A stretch of 64,000 bases of DNA from positions 186,001-250,000 of the forward strand of contig NZ_PVYW01000004.1 in NCBI RefSeq assembly GCF_003001675.1. The letters run 5' to 3'. This DNA is from Cohnella sp. SGD-V74 (GTDB lineage Bacteria; Bacillota; Bacilli; Paenibacillales; Paenibacillaceae). The notes under the pieces were generated by a model. That model saw nothing but the letters and a program-made list of their open reading frames with translations, was not told the origin of the DNA and did not search any database. Positions 17,854 to 27,087 of this stretch are shown here, piece by piece; the first letter of the stretch is position 1; every line of letters starts with the position of its first letter. The position numbers and the translations under genes were made by a program.

Positions 17854-20437
17854 CCATTTGGATGTCGGCTATACGCACCCGCAGCCGGTGTTGTGGGAGC
17901 TGCAGAAATCGTATATCGATCAGGCGATCGAGCTGTGCGAAGAGACGGCGGACCAGCCGGAGGAGGACCGTTTCTATTGGACGTGCGAGGCGACCGAGCC
18001 GGTCGTGCGCTGGCTGGAGACGGCGGACGAGGCAAGCGTCGAACGCTTCGCCGCGTGCGTGCGGAGCGGGCAGATCTGCCTGACGGCGGTGAACCTGCAC
18101 AGCACGCCGCTCTGCTCCGCGGAGGAGATGATTCGCGCGCTGCGGCCGGTCAGGGTACTTCGCGAGCGCTTCGGCGCGCCGATCCGCACCGCGATCAACC
18201 ATGACATTAACGGCCAGCCGTGGACGTTCGCGCAAATCCTGCTCGACGCGGGCATCGAGCTCTACACGACCGGCGTCAACATCCATTTCGGCGGCATTCC
18301 GTTTAAGCGCCCGAGCGCGTTCCGCTGGTCGGCGCCGAACCGGCAAGAGCTGCTCACCTTCCACGGAGAGCACTACTCGCTGTTTACGCAGTTCGGAGAG
18401 CTGTGGGAGAACGACATGGCCAAGATGAAGGCGGGGCTGGACCGTTATTTGTCCCGCCTGGCCAGCGAAAATTACCCTTACGAGTTCGTCTATCTGTCGG
18501 CGACCAACATCCCGCTGTTCGACAATACGCCTCCGGACACCGAGCTGCTCGGCATGATCCGGCGCTGGAACGCCGAGGGGCTTGGTCCCCGGATTCGCAT
18601 GGCAACGCCGGAGATGCTGCTTGAGCGGCTGCGGGAGCTCCCTCGCGAGCAAGTGCCCGCCTATTCGGGAGACTGGACCGATTACTGGAATTTCGGAGCG
18701 GCCAGCTCCGCCGACGAAACCCGTTTGAGCCGTCGGTCCAAGACGGCCCTCCAGAGCGCGGAGTTTCTTGCCGCCTTCCGCGGCGAGCCGCTGCCTGCGT
18801 CGGACGCAGCTTTGTACGACGAAGCTTGGGAACAGGTTCAGCTGTACGACGAGCATACGTGGGGAGCCAACATTTCCGTCACCGATCCCGACTCGACGTA
18901 CGCCAAAGTGCTGTGGGGGCACAAAGCGCATTTCGCCCATCAGGCGAACAGCCTTAGCGGGTATTTGCTCAACAGAGAACTGGAGCGCTTCGCCGGCAAT
19001 CCGCCGCAGTCCGGCAAGCCGGAGGGGACGCTGCTTGTGAACGCGTCGGCCGTGGAGCAGACCGTCGATCTGCGGCTGCCGGAGCATTGGTACCACGTAG
19101 GCCGTCACCTGACGGCATCTCGGTTATGCGTGCATGCCAACAACCTGGACACGGATTGGAGCCTGCCGTCCTTCGGCAAGATCACCGTCCCTCCCTTTAG
19201 CTGGAGGAAGGTTCCTCATTCGGTGCTTGCCCGCCCCATAAAAGCGGAGGACGAACTGAAGCTGGAGCCGGGGCGGATCGAGACCCCGTATTACCGGCTC
19301 GACTACGACCCGCAGACCGGACGGATCGCGGAGCTGTTCGATAAGAAAGCGGGCTGGTCGATGATCGATCCGGACAGCGAGTGGACGTTGTTCCAGTACG
19401 TGTACGAGATGCCCGATCCGCTTCGCGGCCGGCGCCACCGGGAGACGCTGTTCTTGCGCGACATCGACAAGGGCAACAACAGTATCAGTTGCTGGAACAA
19501 TGACTGGAAGGCCCGCCGCAGAGGCGCGGACCGGTTGCTGTCGTGCTCCGCCGCCGAGCACGACAGCGGAGTTACGCTGACGCTCGTCTGGGAGGCGCCG
19601 GGCGTCCGCAAGCTGGAGCAGCGGATCACGCTGTTCCGCGATCGTCCGGACATCGAGCTGCGGGCGCTGATGGACAAGACGGACGACCGGGAACCGGAGT
19701 CGCTCTACTTCGCTTTTCCGCTCCGTTTGAACGCGGGATGGGAAGCCGTCTTCGACACGGCCGGCACGCCGGTGCGGCTGGACGACGACCAGCTTCCGGG
19801 CGTCAGCCGGGATTGGGTGACGGCGGATCGCGCCGTATCGGTGTACGACGGCCGCTACGGGGTCACTCTGGCTTGTCCGGATGCTCCGCTCGTGCAGATC
19901 GGCGGCTTCAATTTTGGCCGGGAGAGCGCGACGATTCTGCGCGACGCCAATCCGTTGCTGCTGGCATGGCCGCTGAACAACTACTGGGACACCAATTTCC
20001 GGGCCAGCCAGCCCGGCCCGATTGCCCTGACGTATCGGCTCCTTCCGTTCTCCGGTCCATTCCGGCCGGAGGAGATGGCGCGCGTCGGGTTCGAAGCTTC
20101 GCTGCCGATTCAGCAGTTTCCGGCTTACGTTTGCCCGGAGGCAGCGGAAGGAACTCTGCTGGAGGTATCCGGCGAAGGCGTGGCCGCGACTTACGTCAAA
20201 GCTGCCGACGACGGCGACGGCATCGTCGTCCGGCTGCAGCATATTCAGGGCGTATCGGGCGGTGAGGCCGCTCCATACGTGCTTGGAGTGCCGGGCGCAG
20301 CCATCGCTCGCGCCTTCCGCGTGAACGTATTGGAAGAGAACGTAGAGGCGCTGGAGGCGACGGGGGGAGAAATACGCGGCGTTCTGGAAGCCGGCGGGCT
20401 TTCCGCTGTCCGAATCTCCTTCGCAGCTTCTTCGTAA
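17816..20437 (+). CDS. GH38-like glycoside hydrolase (alpha-mannosidase superfamily)
   Basis: 873 residues. The N-terminal zinc-ligand motif SHLDVGYT gives His14 and Asp16, the counterpart of HxD in GH38. A likely nucleophile/zinc ligand is Asp130 in INHDINGQPW, a different context from the usual DxFGH, and His347 in DEHTWGAN fits the last zinc ligand. The second half is the all-beta alpha-mannosidase C-terminal region. No signal peptide, so it acts on imported sugar. Start ATG follows GAGGGA and overlaps the ROK kinase by 38 bp, implying coupled expression. Compare the canonical GH38 at 56988. Substrate could be an alpha-mannoside or another axial glycoside. Confidence 0.78.
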   Translation: MAGIREILVYHHSHLDVGYTHPQPVLWELQKSYIDQAIELCEETADQPEEDRFYWTCEATEPVVRWLETADEASVERFAACVRSGQICLTAVNLHSTPLCSAEEMIRALRPVRVLRERFGAPIRTAINHDINGQPWTFAQILLDAGIELYTTGVNIHFGGIPFKRPSAFRWSAPNRQELLTFHGEHYSLFTQFGELWENDMAKMKAGLDRYLSRLASENYPYEFVYLSATNIPLFDNTPPDTELLGMIRRWNAEGLGPRIRMATPEMLLERLRELPREQVPAYSGDWTDYWNFGAASSADETRLSRRSKTALQSAEFLAAFRGEPLPASDAALYDEAWEQVQLYDEHTWGANISVTDPDSTYAKVLWGHKAHFAHQANSLSGYLLNRELERFAGNPPQSGKPEGTLLVNASAVEQTVDLRLPEHWYHVGRHLTASRLCVHANNLDTDWSLPSFGKITVPPFSWRKVPHSVLARPIKAEDELKLEPGRIETPYYRLDYDPQTGRIAELFDKKAGWSMIDPDSEWTLFQYVYEMPDPLRGRRHRETLFLRDIDKGNNSISCWNNDWKARRRGADRLLSCSAAEHDSGVTLTLVWEAPGVRKLEQRITLFRDRPDIELRALMDKTDDREPESLYFAFPLRLNAGWEAVFDTAGTPVRLDDDQLPGVSRDWVTADRAVSVYDGRYGVTLACPDAPLVQIGGFNFGRESATILRDANPLLLAWPLNNYWDTNFRASQPGPIALTYRLLPFSGPFRPEEMARVGFEASLPIQQFPAYVCPEAAEGTLLEVSGEGVAATYVKAADDGDGIVVRLQHIQGVSGGEAAPYVLGVPGAAIARAFRVNVLEENVEALEATGGEIRGVLEAGGLSAVRISFAASS

Positions 20438-20443
20438 CTCCTC

Positions 20444-20488
20444 AAAAAAACGGTTGGCCGGGTCCTTTATCCCCGCCAACCGTTTTTT
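20444..20488. terminator. Bidirectional terminator
   Basis: AAAACGGTTGGC pairs with GCCAACCGTTTT, with A and T runs on either side, between the convergent GH38-like gene and the AraC gene. Confidence 0.88.
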
Positions 20489-20511
20489 GCATTGTGCGAC
20501 GAATGCCTGGG

Positions 20512-21411
20512 TCAGAACATCTCCGTCTGCTCCTTCAGCTTCTTGAGGAATTGCCCCGGAGGCTCGCCCATTTCGGCTTTGAACACGGTCGTGAAATAGT
20601 GCACCGTCTCGAAGCCGGTTTCCTCCGCGATCCGCTTGATCGACCAGTCTGTCGTCGTGAGCAGCGACACGGCCTGCCGGATTCGTTCCTTCCGGACGTA
20701 AGCGGAATACGACTGGCCCAGCTCTTCGCCGAACAGACGGGAGAGATGGCGCGAAGACACGTGCAAGTAATCGGCGACCGTCGAGAGCGTCAGCTCTTGG
20801 GCCAGATTGTCGCGAATGTACAGCTTCGCCCGGTGCACCAGCGTGGACGAGGAATTGGGGACGGGCACGGTTTTGGCCGGTCCCTTCTGATCCGAGAATA
20901 CGCTTTCGAAAGACGTCATCAAAGCTCGGGCCAGCCCGAGAATGCCTTCCTCGAGAAAATGCCGCGAAGCGGCCACCTGCTGCAGCAAGGCGAGCCAGAT
21001 CAGCACCGCGGGGCAGCTCTGCGCGTCTCGCAGGAAGAAGGTGCGGGATTTCTCCAGATTGCGAAATCTCCTCAAGCCTTCCTTGGAAGATTCCGCCGGA
21101 ATGAGTTCGAAAGCGACGAACACGATGTACAAGCCTTCCTCACTGACGATCTGATGCTTCAGATGAGGCCGCGACATAAACAGCGTGCCCGGCCCGATCG
21201 GCAGCCGATGCGCGCCTTCCTCATAGGTTCCGTTTCCGTCGATGACATAACAAATTTCGAAAAAGGAATGTTTGTGAACATGGTTCGTGTAGAGCTTCTT
21301 TTCACCGCCCCAATAGTGGACGTAGAAGGAGAGCTCCGAGCCGCTCAGATTCGCGGCGTAGTCGTTAAGTACGGCATTGAAGTGATTCAAATCCTGCTGC
21401 GTGAATTCCAT
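20512..21411 (-). CDS. AraC-family transcriptional regulator with cupin sensor
   Basis: 299 residues. The N-terminal cupin-like sensor (about 40-110, HVHKHSFFEICYVIDGNGTY) is followed by a helical linker and an HTH_18 double helix-turn-helix in the last 100 residues (TLSTVADYLHVSSRHLSRLF; IKRIAEETGFETVHYFTTVF). A typical sugar-responsive activator. It is transcribed away from the isomerase/ROK/esterase group at 21749, with a 337-bp space that holds a palindromic element, so divergent control of that group is plausible. Confidence 0.9.
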   Translation of the reverse strand: MEFTQQDLNHFNAVLNDYAANLSGSELSFYVHYWGGEKKLYTNHVHKHSFFEICYVIDGNGTYEEGAHRLPIGPGTLFMSRPHLKHQIVSEEGLYIVFVAFELIPAESSKEGLRRFRNLEKSRTFFLRDAQSCPAVLIWLALLQQVAASRHFLEEGILGLARALMTSFESVFSDQKGPAKTVPVPNSSSTLVHRAKLYIRDNLAQELTLSTVADYLHVSSRHLSRLFGEELGQSYSAYVRKERIRQAVSLLTTTDWSIKRIAEETGFETVHYFTTVFKAEMGEPPGQFLKKLKEQTEMF

Positions 21412-21483
21412 TGTTGAACACCATCCGTTACCTTCATCTTAACGAAGGAGGCATCCGAAAGCAACGGAAGACGTTGATCTCCT

Positions 21484-21637
21484 AGGGCGTGTATGCAAAC
21501 CCGCTCAGAGGCATCTATCACCTCCCCTGCTGCGCCACTTTTGCTTGACGTACCCCCGGTACGCCTTCACAAAAGTTCCTTGCATGGAACGAAAATTCGG
21601 CAACATCTGCTGTCCTCGGAGGTTGCATACACGCCCT
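21484..21637. repeat. 154-bp palindromic element with 15-bp perfect inverted ends
   Basis: AGGGCGTGTATGCAA (21484-21498) is repeated exactly in reverse complement at 21623-21637. Inside are further symmetric stretches, including ACTTTTG against CAAAAGT around a GTACCCCCGGTAC core. No coding capacity. A partial copy of its right end lies at 6170-6205. It fills most of the gap between the AraC gene and the isomerase gene. Confidence 0.75.
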
Positions 21638-21748
21638 GTCCGGTTTCTGTCCATTTTTTATAAAACGCCGTCTCTTCTCTGAAAAGACGCGAGAACGCTT
21701 CCAGCCTAAGATGAAGAGGAGAACAAGAACGAACAGGGGGACGACGGA

Positions 21749-23488
21749 GTGGCATTGTACGATAAGGAACCGATCGTCAAGATCGACGGATGGGGACGGG
21801 AAGCATGGGCCGGTTACGGTCCGATTGCCGGCAGGCTGGCCGAGGAGGCGGGCGAGCGGGACAAAACGGTGATCGTCGTGGAGTGTTATCCGGCCGTCCG
21901 CGTCGACGAGATCGTTCAGGGCCTTCGCGGGCTGAATCCGGCCGGGGTTTTCCTGGCGGAGGATGCGGCTCTGGATGCCGAACGTCTGCAGGCCAAGCTG
22001 GAGCGTTACTTAACGGACGACCGGGTGTTCGGTTACCTGGCGCCGTTTACGATAGACGAGTTTTACGACTCGGAGCGGTTAAACGCAATGTCCGCCCAGG
22101 TTCGAGAGATCGAAGAGGGAATCGTTATCGTCATCGGATTCGGAGCGTCTCTTGTCGCCGACGGCGACGTGCTCGTCTACGCCGATCTGGCGCGCTGGGA
22201 GATCCAGCAACGCTACCGCAGCAAGGAGTTCGGCAACTGGCGGGCGGGCAATGAAGACGAGGACATTCTCAGAAAATACAAGCGGGGGTTCTTCGTCGAG
22301 TGGCGTACGGCGGATCGATTGAAACGGTCGCTGTTGGAGCGGGCGGATTACTATCTCGATACGAACCGGAAGGACGATCCCCGGATGGTGACGGGGGCGG
22401 CGCTGTTCGCCGGCATCCGCGAAACCGCGAGCAGGCCGTTCCGCCTCGTTCCGTACTTCGACCCCGGCGTCTGGGGCGGGCATTGGCTGGTGGAGAACAT
22501 CGGCCTTGAGCCGCGGGACAATCCTTACGCATGGGGCTTCGACGGCGTACCGGAAGAAAACAGCCTTTATTTCCAATACGACGAGCTGCGCCTCGAGCTG
22601 CCTTCCTTAAACGTCGTGTTCTTCGAACCGAGGGCGCTGCTGGGAGAGCGGGTATACGCGCGCTTCGGAGCGGAGTTTCCGATCCGATTCGACTTCCTGG
22701 ATACGATCGGCGGACAGAACCTGAGCTTGCAGGTGCATCCGCTGACGGATTATATCAAGCAGCATTTCGGCATGAGCTACACGCAGGACGAGAGCTATTA
22801 CATTTTGGAGGCCAAGGAAGGCGGAACGGTATATCTGGGGTTAAAAGAAGACGTCGATCCCGAGAGCATGATCGCCGATCTGGAGCGGGCGCAGCAAGGC
22901 GGCTTCACCTTCCCCGCCGAGCGCCACGTCAACGAGTTCGCTGCCCGCAAGCATGATCACTTCCTGATTCCGGCCGGAACCGTCCACTGCTCCTGCACGG
23001 ACACGATGGTGCTTGAGATCAGCGCGACGCCGTACATTTTCACGTTTAAGCTGTGGGACTGGGACAGGCTGGGATTGGACGGCAAGCCTCGCCCGGTACA
23101 TCTGGAGCACGGCAAGCGCAACATCCAGTGGGATCGCAGGACCGAATGGGTAAAAAGCAATTTGATCGATCGAACGGAGCGGGTCGCGGAGGGAGACGGC
23201 TGGACGGAGGAGCGGACAGGGCTGCACGAGCTGGAATTTATCGAGACCCGGCGCCACTGGTTCACGGGCAAAGTGCCTCATCATACGAACGGCGGCGTTC
23301 AGATGCTGAACCTGGTCGAAGGGGAAGAAGCGGTCGTCGAAAGTCCAAGCGGCGCGTTCGAACCCTTCGTCGTCCGCTACGCCGAAACGTTCGTCATTCC
23401 CGCGGCGGTCGGCGAATATACGATCAGCCCGACCGCCCGCAGCGAAGGAACGCGCTTGGCGACGATTAAAGCCTACGTGAGAACCTGA
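21749..23488 (+). CDS. Mannose-6-phosphate isomerase-like protein (class I cupin) with extra N-terminal domain
   Basis: 579 residues, about twice the size of a bacterial ManA. The C-terminal two-thirds (about 215-575) is a type I phosphomannose isomerase fold: PYFDPGVWGGHWL, SLQVHPLTDY with metal-ligand His330, an EA-rich glutamate segment DESYYILEAKEGG, and IPAGTVHCSC with His413. The N-terminal 190 residues are not part of the family; their order (TVIVVECYP, TIDEFYDSERL, VIVIGFGASLVADGDVLVYADL, IQQRYRSKEFG) recalls P-loop nucleoside kinase topology but has no Walker A lysine. GTG start after a GGGGG-rich site. Probably interconverts hexose-6-phosphates made by the adjacent ROK kinase; activity is inferred. 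Confidence 0.8.
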   Translation: MALYDKEPIVKIDGWGREAWAGYGPIAGRLAEEAGERDKTVIVVECYPAVRVDEIVQGLRGLNPAGVFLAEDAALDAERLQAKLERYLTDDRVFGYLAPFTIDEFYDSERLNAMSAQVREIEEGIVIVIGFGASLVADGDVLVYADLARWEIQQRYRSKEFGNWRAGNEDEDILRKYKRGFFVEWRTADRLKRSLLERADYYLDTNRKDDPRMVTGAALFAGIRETASRPFRLVPYFDPGVWGGHWLVENIGLEPRDNPYAWGFDGVPEENSLYFQYDELRLELPSLNVVFFEPRALLGERVYARFGAEFPIRFDFLDTIGGQNLSLQVHPLTDYIKQHFGMSYTQDESYYILEAKEGGTVYLGLKEDVDPESMIADLERAQQGGFTFPAERHVNEFAARKHDHFLIPAGTVHCSCTDTMVLEISATPYIFTFKLWDWDRLGLDGKPRPVHLEHGKRNIQWDRRTEWVKSNLIDRTERVAEGDGWTEERTGLHELEFIETRRHWFTGKVPHHTNGGVQMLNLVEGEEAVVESPSGAFEPFVVRYAETFVIPAAVGEYTISPTARSEGTRLATIKAYVRT

Positions 23489-23515
23489 ATCGAGCGGTAA
23501 GCGGAGGAATGCACC

Positions 23516-24469
23516 ATGAACATCGCCATTGACTTCGGCGGAACGAACATTAAAATCGGATTGATAGACCAAGGAAGAGTGACGGCCAAAGCGAGCATTC
23601 CGGCCTATTCGGAGCAGGGGCTGGCCGGGCGCCTTCCGGAAGTCGAGCAGACCGTCGAAGGGCTGCTGCGGGAGAACGGCTTGTCTCTCCCGGCATGCCG
23701 CGGCGTCGGATTGGCTCTGCCCGGCATCGTGGACGCGGACAATCGCGCGCTTCTGTCGATCAACGATAAATACCCGGACGGGATCGGCTTCGATTTCCGC
23801 CGGTGGGTGGAGAACGCCTTCGCTCTGCCGTTCGTCATGGAGAACGATGCGCGCGCGGCCCTGCTCGGCGAGGCGGCATACGGCGTGGCGCGCGGCACGA
23901 AGGATTCGGTGCTGATGATGTTCGGCACCGGCATCGGAACGGCCGCCATCATGAACGGCGCGATCGTTCGGGGCAGGCATTACCAGGCCGGCATTCTCGG
24001 CGGACATCTGGCGACGGACATCCATGGCGAGAAGTGCGCCTGCGGCAACGTCGGATGCATGGAAGCCCAAGCCAGCCACTGGGCGCTGGGCCTCCGGGCG
24101 AGCCGGATGCCCGGCTTCTCCGACAGTCCGCTGGCGAAGCGTCCGGGAGCGCTGGGGTATGAGGACGTGATCGCCGCCGGCGAGCAAGGAGAGGATTGGG
24201 CGCGCAGACTGGTCGACAGTCTGCTGGAGCATTGGAGCGCCGGTATCGTGAACCTGATCCACGCGTACGATCCCGAAGTCGTCGTGCTCAGCGGAGGGCT
24301 GATGAAATCCGCCGACCGGGTGCTGCCTCGCGTCATCGAAAGAACGCTGGCGTCCGCCTGGACGCCGTGGGGAGCGCCGAGGTTCGCTGTAGCGAAGGAC
24401 CCGGAGACGTCGGTACTGCTCGGTTTGTCGCATTTGGCGGATTCGGACGATCCGAATCGGAAAGGGTGA
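23516..24469 (+). CDS. ROK-family sugar kinase (glucokinase/fructokinase/mannokinase type)
   Basis: 317 residues. IDFGGTNIKIGLID ATP site at the N-terminus, FVMENDARAALLGE with the catalytic Asp111, GTGIGTA phosphate loop, GGH at 162-164 and the zinc motif CACGNVGC at 174-181. Phosphorylates a free hexose or N-acetylhexosamine; adjacency to an isomerase-like protein suggests mannose or a related sugar. It is 27 bp behind the isomerase and 7 bp ahead of the esterase, clearly one operon. Confidence 0.92.
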   Translation: MNIAIDFGGTNIKIGLIDQGRVTAKASIPAYSEQGLAGRLPEVEQTVEGLLRENGLSLPACRGVGLALPGIVDADNRALLSINDKYPDGIGFDFRRWVENAFALPFVMENDARAALLGEAAYGVARGTKDSVLMMFGTGIGTAAIMNGAIVRGRHYQAGILGGHLATDIHGEKCACGNVGCMEAQASHWALGLRASRMPGFSDSPLAKRPGALGYEDVIAAGEQGEDWARRLVDSLLEHWSAGIVNLIHAYDPEVVVLSGGLMKSADRVLPRVIERTLASAWTPWGAPRFAVAKDPETSVLLGLSHLADSDDPNRKG

Positions 24470-24476
24470 CGCGCGA

Positions 24477-25895
24477 TTGGAAAAGCGGGCGAACGGCTCA
24501 TATTTGACGGAGGCTCCCTCCTCTTGGACGATTTTGCAGCAAGAAGCGGATGGATACGCGGAACTAACGCTGCGAGGAATCTGGCATGCGGAAGGCGACT
24601 ATGAACTGGCGCGAGCTCAAGTGTATGCACGAGTCGTTCGCGAGGACGACGGACGACTCGTGCTGACTTGGACGCCCGGCGTAATGGAAGAAGGGCGGCG
24701 ATGGACGGCGACGCTGCGCGTTCCCGCGGGAGGCCTGTATCGGGTCGAGACCTGCCTTCGCGTCCGGCAAGACGATCCGGCGATGGAGTGGCCGATGCGC
24801 GGCGACATGATCCATCATCTCGGCGTCGGAGATCTTTGGATCATCGCCGGGCAGAGCAACGCGGCCGGATACGGGAGAGGGCCTTGCGACGACCGGCCGG
24901 AGCCGGGTGTCCACATGCTGCGGTTGAACGGTCAATGGGACATGGCCAGCCACCCGTTGAACGATCCGACCGACACGTTGTTCGCTCCCAACCGGGAGTG
25001 GTCGAATCCCGGGCATTCGCCATTCCTCCTATTCGGGAAGCGGTTGAAGGCGGAGCTCGGCTATCCGATCGGTCTCATTCCGGCCGCGCTCGGCGGATCG
25101 CACCTGCGCAGTTGGAACCCGGAGGAGCAGGGCGAGCTGTACCGGAACATGCTCGAGATCGCGGCTGCCGCCGGCAGTCGGCTGAAGGGCCTGCTCTGGT
25201 ATCAGGGCTGCTCGGACGCAAACATGCCGGAGACCGACGAATCCGCGACCTATCTGGAGCGGTTCGGAGCGTTCGTGCGTCATTTGAGGGAAGATTTCGG
25301 GGACGACAGCCTGCCCGTTCTTACCGTCCAACTGAACCGCTTGATCGGCTGGGAAACCGGAGACGAACTGGATCGCTGCTGGGGACGGGTCAGGGAAGCC
25401 CAGAAAGAGGCGGCCTTGCGGCTGCCCGGCGTATATGTCGTTCCTTCGCTGGACTGCGGAGTGTGCGACAACATTCACAACGGCCCCGACGGCAATCGCC
25501 TCATTGGCGAACGGTTGGCTGCCGCAGCTCTTGGCGGAGTTTACGAAAGACGCGGCTATGAGCGTCACCGGGCTCCGCGCGCCTCAGCCGCTTCTATTCG
25601 CCAGAGCGAGGAAACAGGCACGTTCGAAATCGTTCTTCGCTTCTCGGATGTCTCCGGACAGCTGCTCGCACACACGAAGGAGGAAGTTTTCACAGCGGAA
25701 GACGAACACGGCCGGATTGAAGTAACCGAGTGGCGCGTAACCGGAGAGACCGAGATCGTTCTCGCATTGTCGAGAGAACCGTCGGGAGAGACGTTCGTTC
25801 ACGGCGCTTACGAGACCAATCCCGCCTACTACGTTCCATTCGACGACGAGTCGCGGCTGCCGATGCTGGCCTTCTATCGCCTGCAGGCGGAGTGA
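24477..25895 (+). CDS. SGNH/SASA-family carbohydrate O-acetylesterase
   Basis: 472 residues from TTG at 24477; AAAGGGTGA over the previous stop is its ribosome site. The esterase block is IAGQSNAAGYGRG with nucleophile Ser127, then GGSHLRSWNP, LLWYQGCSDAN and the Asp/His pair in CDNIHNGPDGNRL, the order seen in SASA-domain sialate O-acetylesterases and CE6-like enzymes. About 100 beta-rich residues precede the domain and about 110 follow it. No signal peptide. It would remove acetyl groups from an imported sugar before the kinase and isomerase act. Confidence 0.87.
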   Translation: MEKRANGSYLTEAPSSWTILQQEADGYAELTLRGIWHAEGDYELARAQVYARVVREDDGRLVLTWTPGVMEEGRRWTATLRVPAGGLYRVETCLRVRQDDPAMEWPMRGDMIHHLGVGDLWIIAGQSNAAGYGRGPCDDRPEPGVHMLRLNGQWDMASHPLNDPTDTLFAPNREWSNPGHSPFLLFGKRLKAELGYPIGLIPAALGGSHLRSWNPEEQGELYRNMLEIAAAAGSRLKGLLWYQGCSDANMPETDESATYLERFGAFVRHLREDFGDDSLPVLTVQLNRLIGWETGDELDRCWGRVREAQKEAALRLPGVYVVPSLDCGVCDNIHNGPDGNRLIGERLAAAALGGVYERRGYERHRAPRASAASIRQSEETGTFEIVLRFSDVSGQLLAHTKEEVFTAEDEHGRIEVTEWRVTGETEIVLALSREPSGETFVHGAYETNPAYYVPFDDESRLPMLAFYRLQAE

Positions 25896-25962
25896 GGCGT
25901 GTATCCGATTCTACCGTTTGGGCAATCCTGTTGATAGATTGCGATAACGGGAGGAATCGGAA

Positions 25963-26799
25963 ATGCATGCCATGTGGAAAGGTACGATCCAAATCGCCAA
26001 AGTCCAGATCCCGATCAAGCTCTATGCGGCGACCGAAGACAAGGAAATTTCGCTTAAGACGACCCATACCGTCTGCGGAGGCTCCCTGTCCCACTTGAAA
26101 TACTGCCGGGCCTGCGACGCTAAGGTCGAACCGGAAGACGTACGCAAAGCTTACGATCTGGGAGGGGGCAATTACGTCGAGTTGACCGAAGAAGAATTAA
26201 GCAGCATCGCTCCGGCTGCCTCCAAAACACTGTTCATCGAACAATTCTCCGACGAATCGGACATTGACCGCATCCGCCTGAAAAAGCACTACTACGTCGG
26301 AACCGACGAGCTTGGAGAAGAAACGTTTAGGCTGCTTCACGCCGGTATGCTTCGGGGCAGAAAAGTCGGGATCGGATACGTTACACTCAGATCCGCGCAG
26401 AGTCTCGCCGCTTTATGGCCGACGGCGGAGGGACTTGTCCTCTCTACGATGCTCTATGAAGACGAGGTTCGGCCGATGGAGCGAATCGCCAACGCCGGCA
26501 ACCGCGTTCACGCTCATATTTCGGAGGATCATCTTTTCGTTTTCTCCCAGTTGATTGAGGCCATGTCTTCCGCGTTCGTCGGCGCGAAGTACCCGAACAA
26601 ATACGACGAGGCGCTGCGGGCTCTGCTCGAAAATAAAATGACTAAGCTCTCTCCTCAGCAGCGAATTCAGGAAGAACCCATCTTGCGGCGCGAGACCCAT
26701 CTCGGGGATCTGTTGTCCAACTTGACCGCCAGCCTGGAAATGGCCAAAAGCGGCGACGACTCTTTCGCTTCTTCCGGGGACGACTCTCTCCCTCACTGA
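25963..26799 (+). CDS. ku: Non-homologous end-joining protein Ku
   Basis: 278 residues, normal for bacterial Ku. The N-terminus (MHAMWKGTIQIAKVQIPIKL) and the following beta-barrel are characteristic, as are ELGEETFRLLHAGMLRGRKVGIG and ISEDHLFVFSQLIEAM. The C-terminal tail after about 255 is acidic and serine-rich rather than lysine-rich. Ku threads onto broken DNA ends and recruits LigD, in Bacillus mainly in spores; no ligD is adjacent here. GGGAGG precedes the ATG. Confidence 0.95.
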   Translation: MHAMWKGTIQIAKVQIPIKLYAATEDKEISLKTTHTVCGGSLSHLKYCRACDAKVEPEDVRKAYDLGGGNYVELTEEELSSIAPAASKTLFIEQFSDESDIDRIRLKKHYYVGTDELGEETFRLLHAGMLRGRKVGIGYVTLRSAQSLAALWPTAEGLVLSTMLYEDEVRPMERIANAGNRVHAHISEDHLFVFSQLIEAMSSAFVGAKYPNKYDEALRALLENKMTKLSPQQRIQEEPILRRETHLGDLLSNLTASLEMAKSGDDSFASSGDDSLPH

Positions 26800-26808
26800 C
26801 CCTTCCGG

Positions 26809-26944
26809 TACACATCGGATTTTCGGCCATATGGCCATTATCCCCATGTCTCAGGTGCGCTAGGGGCTGCCGAGCCTGCCGTGCTTGGCCCTCCCAATAC
26901 ACATCGGATTTTCGCGCTTATGGCCATTATCCCCGCGACTCAGG
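26809..26944 (-). repeat. Two direct 47-bp copies of the CTGAG/GGGATAATGGCCATA repeat
   Basis: Copies at 26809-26855 and 26898-26944 share CCTGAG, GGGGATAATGGCCATA and GAAAATCCGATGTGTA (read on the minus strand) and differ mainly in five-base variable patches. They lie between Ku and the transposase; related copies in the opposite orientation lie on the other side of the transposase at 28333-28605. The rest of 26800-27205 holds no gene I can support. Confidence 0.75.
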
Positions 26945-27087
26945 AAAGCAGATTGGAATGGGGGAAATGTGATCCGGGAATGCGAATTGTAAGCCGGGAG
27001 ACGTGGCTCAGGAAAGTGAATGGACACGGATAAATGCGGCGCAGAAAGAGAAATGCAGGCGGTGAAAGGGACGGACGATTGTTGAAC

